A stretch of DNA of 40,817 nt from Rhizobium sp. PDO1-076 (GTDB lineage: Bacteria; Pseudomonadota; Alphaproteobacteria; Rhizobiales; Rhizobiaceae): assembly GCF_000247475.1 (NCBI RefSeq), contig NZ_AHZC01000266.1:1-40817 (forward strand). Direction: 5' to 3'. The notes beneath the pieces are model-generated. The model saw nothing but the letters and a program-made list of their open reading frames with translations, was not told where the DNA came from and made no database searches. Shown here one piece after another: positions 24,800-33,094 of this stretch. A program made the position numbers and the translations under genes. The stretch's first letter is position 1. The number at the start of each line of letters is the position of its first letter.

Positions 24800-25649
24800 T
24801 ACGATCCTTCAGGGCATCCTGCTCGGTGGTCTCTATGCGCTTTTCGCGGCCGGCCTCAGCCTCGTCTTCGGCATCATGCGGCTGGTCAATCTCGCCCATG
24901 GTGACCTGATCGTGCTGGCTGCCTTCCTGATCCTCGTGCTGGTGACGGGGCTTGGCCTCAATCCGTTCCTCGCGGCGCTGGTCGCCGCACCGCTGATGTT
25001 CGCCATCGGCTGGGGGCTGCAGTATTTCCTGCTCAACCGGACACTCGGCAAGGATATCCTTCCGCCGCTGCTGGTCACCTTCGGCCTGTCGATTGTCATC
25101 CAGAACGGCCTGCTGGAAGGGTTCTCCGCCGATAGCCGCCGCGTATTTGCAGGCAGCCTGGAAAGTGCCTCGGTCAATCTGGGACCGGTCACTGCGGGCG
25201 TCATGCCGCTGATGACCTTCTTATCGGCGGTCGCCGTGATCATCGCTCTCAACCAGATGATCTACCGGACATCCGTCGGCCGCGCCTTCCGGGCGACATC
25301 CGACGATCCCGTGACCGCCGGCCTGATGGGCATTCGGCCGCAGCGCATTTTTGCGCTGGCCACGGGCCTCGCCATGGTGGTGGTGACGATCGCGGCACTT
25401 TATCTCGGCACCCGTGCCAATTTCGACCCGACATCCGGTCCGGCGCGACTGATCTATGCCTTCGAGGCGGTGATCATCGGCGGGCTCGGTTCGCTCTGGG
25501 GTACGCTTGCCGGCGGCATCATTCTCGGCGTCGCCCAGACGGTGGGCGCCGCCATCAATCCGGAATGGCAGATCCTGTCGGGGCATCTCGCCTTCCTTGT
25601 CGTTCTCCTGTTCAAGCCGCGCGGCCTTTTCCCGCGCGCCGTCGATTGA
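24786..25649 (+). CDS. ABC transporter permease (LivH-like)
   Basis: A 287-aa inner-membrane permease of the branched-chain amino acid type, with about eight hydrophobic helices. Family landmarks are GLYALFAAGLSLVFGIMRLVN near the N-terminus, GRAFRATSDDPVTAGLMGI in the central cytoplasmic loop and EAVIIGGLGSLWGTLAGG near the C-terminus. It forms the translocation channel with the LivM-like protein. The gene starts 14 nt before the end of the LivF-like gene, consistent with a tightly coupled operon. Confidence 0.92.
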   Translation: MNWLDTILQGILLGGLYALFAAGLSLVFGIMRLVNLAHGDLIVLAAFLILVLVTGLGLNPFLAALVAAPLMFAIGWGLQYFLLNRTLGKDILPPLLVTFGLSIVIQNGLLEGFSADSRRVFAGSLESASVNLGPVTAGVMPLMTFLSAVAVIIALNQMIYRTSVGRAFRATSDDPVTAGLMGIRPQRIFALATGLAMVVVTIAALYLGTRANFDPTSGPARLIYAFEAVIIGGLGSLWGTLAGGIILGVAQTVGAAINPEWQILSGHLAFLVVLLFKPRGLFPRAVD

Positions 25650-25658
25650 GGCCGCCGA

Positions 25659-26744
25659 ATGACCATGGCAAGTCCCCCATTCACGGTCGAGACACGCACG
25701 CGGGCATCGCGGCTGTTTGTCATTGTCGCAGTCGTGGTGCTGATCATCGCCTTCGCCGCGCCGTTCATCGTCTCGCGTGGCATCATCCAGGATCTGTTCT
25801 TCATCCTGACCATGCTCGTGCTGGCGCAGAACTGGAATCTTCTAGCCGGTTATGCCGGCTTGATCTCCGTGGGCCAGCAGGTCTTTGTCGGCTTTGGCGG
25901 TTACGCGCTGTTCGGCTGCGTCAGCCTGCTCGGCATTGATCCGGTGCCGGCAATCCTGATCGCGGGCCTGTTCTCGGTGGCGCTGGCCATCCCGACGGCC
26001 TTCTTCACCTTCCGGCTCTACGGTCCTTATTTTGCCATCGGCACCTGGGTCGTCGCCGAGGTCGTCCGGCTGCTTCTCGCCCAGTGGAAGGCGCTCGGGG
26101 GCGGCACAGGCACGTCGCTGCCGCGCGAGGCGACCCGCGACATGATGGGCGTCGATATGATGCGCGACCTGTTCGGAATGAAGGCCGCACAGGCGAGCGA
26201 CGCACTGACCTACTGGCTGGCGCTGATCCTCGTGATCGCCACCATCGGTTTCATCTACAGGCTGCTGCGCTCGAAGCAGGGGCTTGGCCTTGCGGCCGTG
26301 CGCGACAATGAGCAGGCGGCGCGCGCCGTCGGGGTCGATGCGCGGCGGATGAAGGCCATGGTCTACCTCACGATGGCCTTCATCACCGGCGTCGCCGGCG
26401 CGCTGATCTATCTGCAGAAGGCGCGGATTTCGCCGGACGCCGCCTTCTCCGTCGTCGACTGGACGGCCTATGTGATCTTCATCGTCGTGATCGGCGGCAT
26501 CGGTACCATTGAGGGGCCGATCCTTGGCGTCATCATCTTCTTTCTGCTGCAGAACATCCTGGCCGATTACGGCTCCTGGTATCTGCTGATGCTGGGTCTC
26601 ATCGGCATCGTCATCATGCTTTTCGCGCCACGCGGTCTCTGGGGCCTGTTCTCCGACCGCACCGGCATCCAGCTATTTCCGGTCCGCCGCAGGTTGAAGG
26701 GCGGACCGCTGGGTCACAGTATCAAGGGAGGGCCACATGGCTGA
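25659..26744 (+). CDS. ABC transporter permease (LivM-like)
   Basis: A 361-aa permease partner of the LivH-like protein. Landmarks are AQNWNLLAGYAGLISVGQQVFVG, the cytoplasmic loop GLAAVRDNEQAARAVGVDARRMK and GGIGTIEGPILGVIIFFLLQ near the C-terminus. Two in-frame ATGs (25659 and 25665) are possible; the difference is two residues. It ends with an extra hydrophilic Gly/Lys tail that overlaps the monooxygenase start by 8 nt. With the preceding four genes it completes a five-component importer dedicated to this aromatic operon. Confidence 0.92.
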   Translation: MTMASPPFTVETRTRASRLFVIVAVVVLIIAFAAPFIVSRGIIQDLFFILTMLVLAQNWNLLAGYAGLISVGQQVFVGFGGYALFGCVSLLGIDPVPAILIAGLFSVALAIPTAFFTFRLYGPYFAIGTWVVAEVVRLLLAQWKALGGGTGTSLPREATRDMMGVDMMRDLFGMKAAQASDALTYWLALILVIATIGFIYRLLRSKQGLGLAAVRDNEQAARAVGVDARRMKAMVYLTMAFITGVAGALIYLQKARISPDAAFSVVDWTAYVIFIVVIGGIGTIEGPILGVIIFFLLQNILADYGSWYLLMLGLIGIVIMLFAPRGLWGLFSDRTGIQLFPVRRRLKGGPLGHSIKGGPHG

Positions 26745-28491
26745 CATTACCACCGACATACTCATCATCGGCACCGGACCGGCGGGCTCGGCCACGGCAG
26801 CACTGCTGTCGAGCTACGGGATCGAGAACATGGTGATCAACCGCTACCGATGGCTGGCCAGCACGCCCCGCGCGCACATTACCAACCAGCGCACGATGGA
26901 GGTTCTGCGCGATCTCGGCCGTGATGTGGAGGAGGACGGCTATACGCGTGCCACAGAACAGGACCTGATGGGCGAAAATGTCTTCTGCACGGCGATCGAC
27001 GGGGAGGAAATCGGCCGGATGAAAAGCTGGGGCACGCATCCGCTGTCGCGCGCCGAACATCTTTTGTCCTCGCCCTGCCATATGAATGACCTGCCGCAGA
27101 CTTTCATGGAGCCACTGCTGTTCACTACGGCATGTTCACGCGGCACCCAGGCGCGCATGTCGACTGAGTATCTGAGCCATGAGCAGGATGACGATGGCGT
27201 CACCACGACGTGTCTCGACCGGCTGACGAACAAGCAGTTTACTGTCCGATCGAAATATCTCGTCGGTGCCGATGGCGGCAACTCCAAGGTGGCGGAACAT
27301 GCCGGACTGACCTTTGAGGGCAAGATGGGCGTTGCCGGCTCGATGAACATCCTGTTCCAGGCAGACCTGTCTCGCTATGTGGCGCATCGTCCTTCGGTTC
27401 TCTACTGGGTGCTGCAGCCGGGCGCCGATGTCGGCGGCATCGGCATGGGACTGGTGCGCATGGTCCGGCCCTGGAACGAGTGGCTGATCGTCTGGGGCTA
27501 CGACATCAACCAACCGGCCCCTTCGGTCGATGAGGCGCATGCGAAGAAGGTGGTGCGCGATCTCGTCGGCGTTGCAGATCTGGAAATGACCATCAAGTCG
27601 GTCTCGACCTGGACCGTCAACAACATGTACGCCACCACCCTATCGAACGGGCGCGTCTTCTGCATGGGCGATGCGATCCATCGGCATCCGCCGTCCAATG
27701 GACTTGGCTCGAACACCTCGATCCAGGATGCCTTCAATCTCGCCTGGAAGCTGGCCTTCGTCGTCAAGGGCAAGGCGGGCGAGCGGCTGCTCGATAGCTA
27801 TCAGGCCGAACGCGCGCCAGTCGCCAAACAGATCGTCACCCGCGCCAATAAATCGATCGAGGAATTCGGGCCGATCTTCAAGGCACTCGGCCTGCTCGAT
27901 TCCATCGATCCGTTGAAGATGCAGCAGAACATGGATGCCCGCTGCAACGACACGACGGCCGCCGAGGAACAGCGCGCTGCCATCCGCAAGGCGATCGCCG
28001 ATAAAGTCTATGAGTTCGATTGCCACGGCGTCGAGATGAACCAACGCTATCGCTCCGATGCTGTTCTTACCGACGGCCAACCGGAGCCGGCTTTCACGAA
28101 GGATCCGGAACTGCATTTCCAGCAGACAAGCTGGCCCGGCGCCCGGTTGCCGCATGCCTGGGTGTTTTCCGCCACCGGCGAGAAGATCTCGACGCTCGAT
28201 CTTGCCGGCCATGGCCGGTTTACCGTGCTGACCGGCATTGGCGGGCAGGGATGGGTGGACGCCGCCACAGACCTCGGCAAGGCCTTGGGCATCGAGATCG
28301 CTGTCCATGTGATCGGTCCGCGCCAGGAATGGCAGGATTTTACCGGTGACTGGGCCAATATCCGCGAGATCCGCGACAGCGGCATGCTCCTGGTTCGGCC
28401 CGATCATCACGTGGCGTGGCGCCAGGAAAGCATGATCGCCGATCCGGCTGCGGAGCTGCGCCGTGCACTGTCAACTGTTCTGGGAAAGTGA
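26737..28491 (+). CDS. FAD-dependent phenolic monooxygenase (TfdB/resorcinol hydroxylase-like)
   Basis: A 584-aa class A flavoprotein hydroxylase of the TfdB/PheA family. It shows the FAD dinucleotide fold IIGTGPAGSAT (10-20), the DG motif LVGADGGNSKVAEHAGL and the GD motif GRVFCMGDAIHRHPPSNGLG (about 305-324), followed by a thioredoxin-like C-terminal domain of about 180 residues usual for this length class. Beside hydroxyquinol dioxygenase and maleylacetate reductase genes, the likely reaction is NAD(P)H-dependent hydroxylation of resorcinol (or a close phenol) to hydroxyquinol, as GraD does in Rhizobium sp. MTP-10005. It overlaps the LivM-like gene by 8 nt. Resorcinol is inference from context. 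Confidence 0.88.
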   Translation: MADITTDILIIGTGPAGSATAALLSSYGIENMVINRYRWLASTPRAHITNQRTMEVLRDLGRDVEEDGYTRATEQDLMGENVFCTAIDGEEIGRMKSWGTHPLSRAEHLLSSPCHMNDLPQTFMEPLLFTTACSRGTQARMSTEYLSHEQDDDGVTTTCLDRLTNKQFTVRSKYLVGADGGNSKVAEHAGLTFEGKMGVAGSMNILFQADLSRYVAHRPSVLYWVLQPGADVGGIGMGLVRMVRPWNEWLIVWGYDINQPAPSVDEAHAKKVVRDLVGVADLEMTIKSVSTWTVNNMYATTLSNGRVFCMGDAIHRHPPSNGLGSNTSIQDAFNLAWKLAFVVKGKAGERLLDSYQAERAPVAKQIVTRANKSIEEFGPIFKALGLLDSIDPLKMQQNMDARCNDTTAAEEQRAAIRKAIADKVYEFDCHGVEMNQRYRSDAVLTDGQPEPAFTKDPELHFQQTSWPGARLPHAWVFSATGEKISTLDLAGHGRFTVLTGIGGQGWVDAATDLGKALGIEIAVHVIGPRQEWQDFTGDWANIREIRDSGMLLVRPDHHVAWRQESMIADPAAELRRALSTVLGK

Positions 28492-28498
28492 GGCCAGG

Positions 28499-29398
28499 AT
28501 GAGCGCGCATGAAAAGGGCTTCTTCACCGAGGAAAATTCCGTCGAGGTCGTCACTGGCCGCAACAGCGAGGCCAGCGACGAGCGGCTGAAGCAGGTCATG
28601 GAGGTCATGACACGCAAGCTGCACGAGGCGGTGAAGGAGATCGAACCGACCCAGGACGAATGGATGCAGGCCATCCAGTTCCTGACCCGCACCGGCCAGA
28701 TGTGCAACGAATGGCGCCAGGAGTTCATCCTGTTGTCCGATGTTCTGGGTGTGTCGATGCTGGTCGATGCGATCAACAACCGCAAGCCTTCAGGTGCCTC
28801 GGAGAGCACGGTGCTCGGCCCCTTCCATGTCGAAGGCGCACCCGAACTGGAAATGGGCGCCAATATATGTCTCGACGCCAAGGGCGAGGATATGTTCATC
28901 CAGGGCCGGATTCTCGATACGGCGGGACATCCGATTGCCAATGCCGTCATCGACGTGTGGCAGGCCAATGACGAGGGTTTCTACGATGTCCAGCAGCAGG
29001 GCATTCAGCCTGATTTCAACCTGCGTGGCGTGTTTCGAACGGACGCCGACGGGCGCTACTGGTTCCGGGCAGTCAAACCGAAATTTTACCCCATTCCGGA
29101 TGACGGCCCTGTCGGGCAGCTTCTGGGGCAGCTCGGTCGCCACCCCTATCGCCCGGCACATCTGCATTACATCATCAAGGCCGATGGCTTTGAGACTTTA
29201 GTGACGCATATATTCGATCCGGACGATCCCTACATAAATTCCGATGCCGTGTTTGGCGTGAAGGAAAGCCTGCTTGCCGAATTCCGCTGGACCCACGCAC
29301 CGGATCGCGCATTGTCGTATGACTTCAAGGGCGATTTCTGGGATGTCGAGCACGATTTCGTGCTGGCGCGCATCGCCGAAAAGCGCGGCTCGTCCTGA
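28499..29398 (+). CDS. Hydroxyquinol 1,2-dioxygenase, second copy
   Basis: A 299-aa intradiol dioxygenase with iron ligands Tyr162 (GFYDVQ), Tyr197 (KFYPIPDDGPVG), His221 and His223 (RPAHLHY), identical in number to the characterised Nocardioides hydroxyquinol enzyme. The N-terminal domain has EWRQEFILLSDVLG. It should cleave hydroxyquinol to maleylacetate. ATG 28499 lies 7 nt after the monooxygenase stop, directly coupling hydroxylation and cleavage. It is paralogous to the copy at 20034 but has a longer, charged C-terminus (about 10 residues more). It is the last gene of the operon and converges with the SDR gene. Confidence 0.92.
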   Translation: MSAHEKGFFTEENSVEVVTGRNSEASDERLKQVMEVMTRKLHEAVKEIEPTQDEWMQAIQFLTRTGQMCNEWRQEFILLSDVLGVSMLVDAINNRKPSGASESTVLGPFHVEGAPELEMGANICLDAKGEDMFIQGRILDTAGHPIANAVIDVWQANDEGFYDVQQQGIQPDFNLRGVFRTDADGRYWFRAVKPKFYPIPDDGPVGQLLGQLGRHPYRPAHLHYIIKADGFETLVTHIFDPDDPYINSDAVFGVKESLLAEFRWTHAPDRALSYDFKGDFWDVEHDFVLARIAEKRGSS

Positions 29399-29420
29399 GC
29401 CGCTCTTCGGTAGGTTCCTG

Positions 29421-30191
29421 TCAGGGCGGCAACAGGCGGAAATCTGCTCCTTCTGGCAGAAGCTGGCCACCGTCGACGATGATCGTGGTGCCGGTCACAT
29501 AGCTCGCGTCATCGGAAGCGAGGAACAGGAAGGCATTGGCCACATCCCGTGGTGAGCCGAGGCGCGCCAGCGGAATTGCATCCTCCATGTTCTTGATGAA
29601 GGCGGCGCTGCGATGCAGCTGGATCGCCTCGGTCAGGATGTTTCCCGGCTCGACGCCGTTGACGGTGATTCCGTAGGACGAAAATTCCAAAGCGGCCGAG
29701 CGGATAAAGCCGTTGATGCCGGCCTTGCTGGCGGCGTAGTGACCGTGGCCGGGGCTTGTGACATGCGGGCCGGTGATCGACGAGGTGAAGAGGATGCGTC
29801 CCGATCCCTGCTTTTTCATTGGCGTCAGCGCGGCGCGGGCAGCATTGAAACAGCCGCGCAGATTGACCGCCATGACATTGTCCCAGTCGTCGGGCGAGGT
29901 GTTTTCGATCAGTTGCCAGGGATAGATGCCGGCGTTCTGCACGATGACATCGAGCCGGCCGTGACGTTCGAGCGTTAATTCGACCGCCGCGACGGCATCG
30001 TCCATTTTCGAGATATCGGTGCGTACGAAATCGGCGCCGATTTCGTCGGCCGCTGCCCGCCCTGCCTCGTCGTCGAAATCGGCGAGCACGAGCTTGGCGC
30101 CTTCCTCTTTGAAGCGGACGGCAATCGCCTTGCCGATGCCGCGGGATGCACCGATGACCAGTGCAACCTTGTCTTTCAATCTGTCTGTCAT
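29421..30191 (-). CDS. SDR-family NAD(P)-dependent oxidoreductase
   Basis: A 256-aa classical short-chain dehydrogenase. GASRGIG (14-20) binds the cofactor, NAG is at 86-88, and the catalytic residues are about Ser138 (FTSSITG), Tyr152 and Lys156 (YAASK). Acidic residues at the end of strand 2 (ADFDD) suggest NAD preference. The longer open frame upstream to 30470 lies inside the permease gene; ATG 30191 overlaps that gene's stop by 4 nt (ATGA). Its coupling to the sugar importer suggests oxidation of the imported sugar or polyol, for example a sugar 1-dehydrogenase step. The substrate is not determinable. Confidence 0.9.
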   Translation of the reverse strand: MTDRLKDKVALVIGASRGIGKAIAVRFKEEGAKLVLADFDDEAGRAAADEIGADFVRTDISKMDDAVAAVELTLERHGRLDVIVQNAGIYPWQLIENTSPDDWDNVMAVNLRGCFNAARAALTPMKKQGSGRILFTSSITGPHVTSPGHGHYAASKAGINGFIRSAALEFSSYGITVNGVEPGNILTEAIQLHRSAAFIKNMEDAIPLARLGSPRDVANAFLFLASDDASYVTGTTIIVDGGQLLPEGADFRLLPP

Positions 30192-31183
30192 GCGAGCCTC
30201 TGGCGGAGCCTTTGTTTGAATGTATCGAGAAGAACGGCTGCGAGCACCAGGAAGCCATGGATGACCTGGGTATAGTTCGCCGGCAGTCCCATCAGGTTGA
30301 TGGCCGTGTTGATCGACGAGAGCAGCAGCACGCCGGCATAGACGCCGGGAAGAGCTCCGACGCCGCCCTTGAGGCTGACGCCACCGATCACGACGGCCGC
30401 GAAGGCGTTGAACAGCAGCCCGATCCCGAGATTTGCCGTGGCGCCGGACGTGCGAACCGCCAGCAGCCAACCGGCAAGACCGGCGATGGCGCCGGCCATC
30501 ACGAAGGCAATGATCAGGTTGCGGGTCACGCGAATGCCAGCGCGGTAGGCTGCGGTCTCATTGCCGCCGATCATGATCAGGTGCCGACCGAACGGTGTCT
30601 TGCCCATCATGATGGAGAAGATCAGAAAGCAGCCGATCGCGATCCAGGCAGAGAGCGGGATCCCGGCGAAGCGCTCTATGGCAAACCAGCGGATGGCCGG
30701 ATCGAGATCCTGGGCGGAGCGTCCCCCGGAAATGGCCAATACGAGACCGCGCACCCAGATGAAGGAGGCGAGCGTGATGATGAAGGCGCTCATCTTCAAT
30801 TTGACGACGAGGAAGCCATTGAAGAGGCCGATCAGCGCGCCGATGGCACAGGCGACCAGCAGCGAGGCGGGGATCATCAGCCATTCGGGGGAAAGCTTGA
30901 TACCGAGCCCGATGCCGGCCGAGCAGAACAGGATGCCGACAGCCATCGCCGACAGGGCCGCGACGGATTCGACCGACAGGTCCATGTGTCCGGTGATGAT
31001 CACCAGCGCCAGACCGATCGACATGACTCCGAGTACGCTCGATGCTTCGATGATGTTGGTGAAGATGCCGATCTGGAAATAGTTCGGGATCAAGGCTGAG
31101 AACAGCGCAAGCACGACGATGAGCATGAACCAGACGAGATTGTCGAGAATGAATTCAAGAGTCTTGCGGGTGCGAGGAGTCAT
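30188..31183 (-). CDS. Sugar ABC transporter permease (FrcC/RbsC-like)
   Basis: A 331-aa CUT2-type permease with about ten hydrophobic helices. Landmarks are ITGHMDLSVESVAALSAM after the second helix region and VIGGVSLKGGVGALPGVYAG near the C-terminus. It works with the binding protein at 31250 and the single-domain ATPase at 32324. Its start is 66 nt after the binding-protein stop, with a strong stem-loop in between. Frc systems import fructose, ribose and mannose in rhizobia; the exact sugar here is unknown. Confidence 0.9.
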   Translation of the reverse strand: MTPRTRKTLEFILDNLVWFMLIVVLALFSALIPNYFQIGIFTNIIEASSVLGVMSIGLALVIITGHMDLSVESVAALSAMAVGILFCSAGIGLGIKLSPEWLMIPASLLVACAIGALIGLFNGFLVVKLKMSAFIITLASFIWVRGLVLAISGGRSAQDLDPAIRWFAIERFAGIPLSAWIAIGCFLIFSIMMGKTPFGRHLIMIGGNETAAYRAGIRVTRNLIIAFVMAGAIAGLAGWLLAVRTSGATANLGIGLLFNAFAAVVIGGVSLKGGVGALPGVYAGVLLLSSINTAINLMGLPANYTQVIHGFLVLAAVLLDTFKQRLRQRLA

Positions 31184-31212
31184 ACGGCAATTCCGGATTG
31201 GAGGGCGAGGGT

Positions 31213-31236
31213 TCCGGGGTCCATGTGGACCCCGGA
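31213..31236 (-). promoter_or_regulatory. Intercistronic stem-loop after the frc-like binding-protein gene
   Basis: TCCGGGGTCC (31213-31222) and GGACCCCGGA (31227-31236) form a perfect 10-bp stem with a 4-nt loop, between the binding-protein stop and the permease start on the minus strand. There is no U tract. It is the strongest of three comparable hairpins found after binding-protein genes in this window and probably sets the excess of binding protein over permease. Confidence 0.7.
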
Positions 31237-31249
31237 TGGAAAAGCCGTC

Positions 31250-32290
31250 TTACTTGACGGATTCGATCGTGCCGGTCGGTGGCTTCATGTTGCCCCAGAA
31301 AGCCGGGTCGTCGACGTTTTCCTTGGTGATCGCAGCGCCCGGGATCTTGATGTTCGGACCCCAGGCTTCGATCGTCACCACGCCTTTCAGGCCGAGCACG
31401 TCATAGTCGCCGGCCTTGATTTCCTGCTTTCCGGCAATCTTGTCCATGAACATGGCAACGGCTGCTGCTTGGGCATAGAGCGGCTGCTCGACTTCGGCAT
31501 TGAGCCAGCCCTTGCGGATCAGATCGAGGCCGACGGGTGCGCCGTTGGAGCTCATCATCATCACGTCGCCCGGCTTCTTGCCGGCGGCCTCAAGCGAGGC
31601 GACGGCTGCGACCGACAGATGTGCGGCATGCAGGAAGATCAGGTCGATATCGGGATTGGCCAGCATCTGGTCGGAGACAATCGTCCCTGCATTGCTGGCT
31701 TCCCACTGCATGGCCGGCACCGAGATGATGGTAACGCCCGGGAAGGCCTTCATCTTCTCCTCGAAACCCTTCTGGATATCGAGCGTGTAGGGATCGCCCG
31801 GGTCCCCGAGAACCTGGAGGATCTTGCCTGCCACGTCGCCTTTCTTGGCTTTCAGCATGGCCTCAGCCTGGTCGGCGGCCACGTGACCGATCTCAATCGT
31901 GCCGGCGACGGAGGTGAAGTCGGATGGCGTCGAGGTGATCTGGCGATCGAACTCGACCACCGGGACGCCAGCGGCGCGCGCTGCGTCGATGGACGGCTTC
32001 AGCGCATTGAAATCGACAGCCGCCAGAATGATCGCCGCAGGTTTCAACGCGATGACATCGTTCATCTGCGATTGCTGAGCGTCGGTCTTGTTGTCGGCAT
32101 TGAGCGTCTTCATCTCGTAGCCGGTCTGCTTCAGGAACATTTCCAATGCACTGACCGAGCCCGTCTGGAATTCATCGAGCAATGTCGGCACGAGGTAATA
32201 GACGACGCCCTTGGATTGGGCCGCGGCCGTTGTGAGCATTGAAAGGCCAAGCACTAGAACGCTCAGCAAGCTTATCACTATTCGTTTCAT
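31250..32290 (-). CDS. Sugar ABC transporter periplasmic binding protein (FrcB/RbsB-like)
   Basis: A 346-aa type 1 periplasmic binding protein. A Sec signal peptide ([17 protein letters not shown], cleavage likely after A24, TAAA-Q) precedes the mature domain. Typical features are [29 protein letters not shown] in the N-lobe/hinge and [20 protein letters not shown]. It captures a sugar in the periplasm for the permease at 30188. It lies third in the order regulator, ATPase, binding protein, permease, dehydrogenase. Confidence 0.92.
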   Translation of the reverse strand: MKRIVISLLSVLVLGLSMLTTAAAQSKGVVYYLVPTLLDEFQTGSVSALEMFLKQTGYEMKTLNADNKTDAQQSQMNDVIALKPAAIILAAVDFNALKPSIDAARAAGVPVVEFDRQITSTPSDFTSVAGTIEIGHVAADQAEAMLKAKKGDVAGKILQVLGDPGDPYTLDIQKGFEEKMKAFPGVTIISVPAMQWEASNAGTIVSDQMLANPDIDLIFLHAAHLSVAAVASLEAAGKKPGDVMMMSSNGAPVGLDLIRKGWLNAEVEQPLYAQAAAVAMFMDKIAGKQEIKAGDYDVLGLKGVVTIEAWGPNIKIPGAAITKENVDDPAFWGNMKPPTGTIESVK

Positions 32291-32323
32291 GATAGTTCTC
32301 TCCAGTTTAAGCCGGACCCCTTT

Positions 32324-33094
32324 TCATTCTTTGCCCACCGGTCCGGCTCCGGTGAGGCTTTGCCCTGTGATCATCTCGATCACTGCATCCGGGCTTGTTT
32401 TGGCTCTCTCGACATCGCCGGCGACCACGCCGTGACGGATGACGACGATGCGATCAGCGACCTGGAAGGCCTGCTGCATGATGTGGGTGATGATGACGAC
32501 GCCGATGCCCTGGTTGGCGACATGGCGGATCATGTCCAGTCCGCGCCTTGTCTGTTCGACGCCGAGGGCGGCAAACGGCTCGTCAAGCAGAAGCAGTTTT
32601 CCGCCCCAATGGGCGAAACGGTTGAGCTCGATCGCCTGCCGCTGGCCGCCGGACAGATGCTCGACCTTGGTGCGCATGGAGGGAATGCGGGTACCGGCGC
32701 TGGTCAGCGCCTTGGTCGTGATCTCTTCCATCGCACGCTCGTCGAGGAAAGGAATGCCGGCAACCTTGCGGGTGATCTCGCGGCCCATGAAAAAATTGCC
32801 GACCACGTCGACATTGGTGCACAGCGACAGGTCCTGGTAGACAGTTTCGATACCGGCTGCCTTGGCTTCCGCGGGTGTCTTGGCTTGATAGTCTGCCCCC
32901 TCGAAGAGCATGTGCCCCGATGTCGGCCGCAGACCGCCGGAGATGATCTTCACCAGCGTTGATTTTCCGGCGCCATTGTCGCCAAGCAGGGCCACAACCT
33001 CTCCCTTGCCGATCGAGAAGCTGATGCCTTTGAGGGCCTCGATTGCCCCAAAATTCATGCGGATATCATCCAGGACGAGTAGTTTCTCGCTCAT
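32324..33094 (-). CDS. Sugar ABC transporter ATP-binding protein (FrcA-like, single NBD)
   Basis: A 256-aa ATPase with one nucleotide-binding domain, as in FrcA and unlike the two-domain RbsA type at 764. Walker A is GDNGAGKST (38-46), the signature is LSGGQRQAIELNRFAHW and Walker B is LLLLDEPFAALG. The final switch His is in VVIITHIMQQAF. It must homodimerise to serve the permease. The first codon overlaps the end of the ROK regulator gene by 4 nt (ATGA), which places the regulator first in the operon. Confidence 0.92.
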   Translation of the reverse strand: MSEKLLVLDDIRMNFGAIEALKGISFSIGKGEVVALLGDNGAGKSTLVKIISGGLRPTSGHMLFEGADYQAKTPAEAKAAGIETVYQDLSLCTNVDVVGNFFMGREITRKVAGIPFLDERAMEEITTKALTSAGTRIPSMRTKVEHLSGGQRQAIELNRFAHWGGKLLLLDEPFAALGVEQTRRGLDMIRHVANQGIGVVIITHIMQQAFQVADRIVVIRHGVVAGDVERAKTSPDAVIEMITGQSLTGAGPVGKE

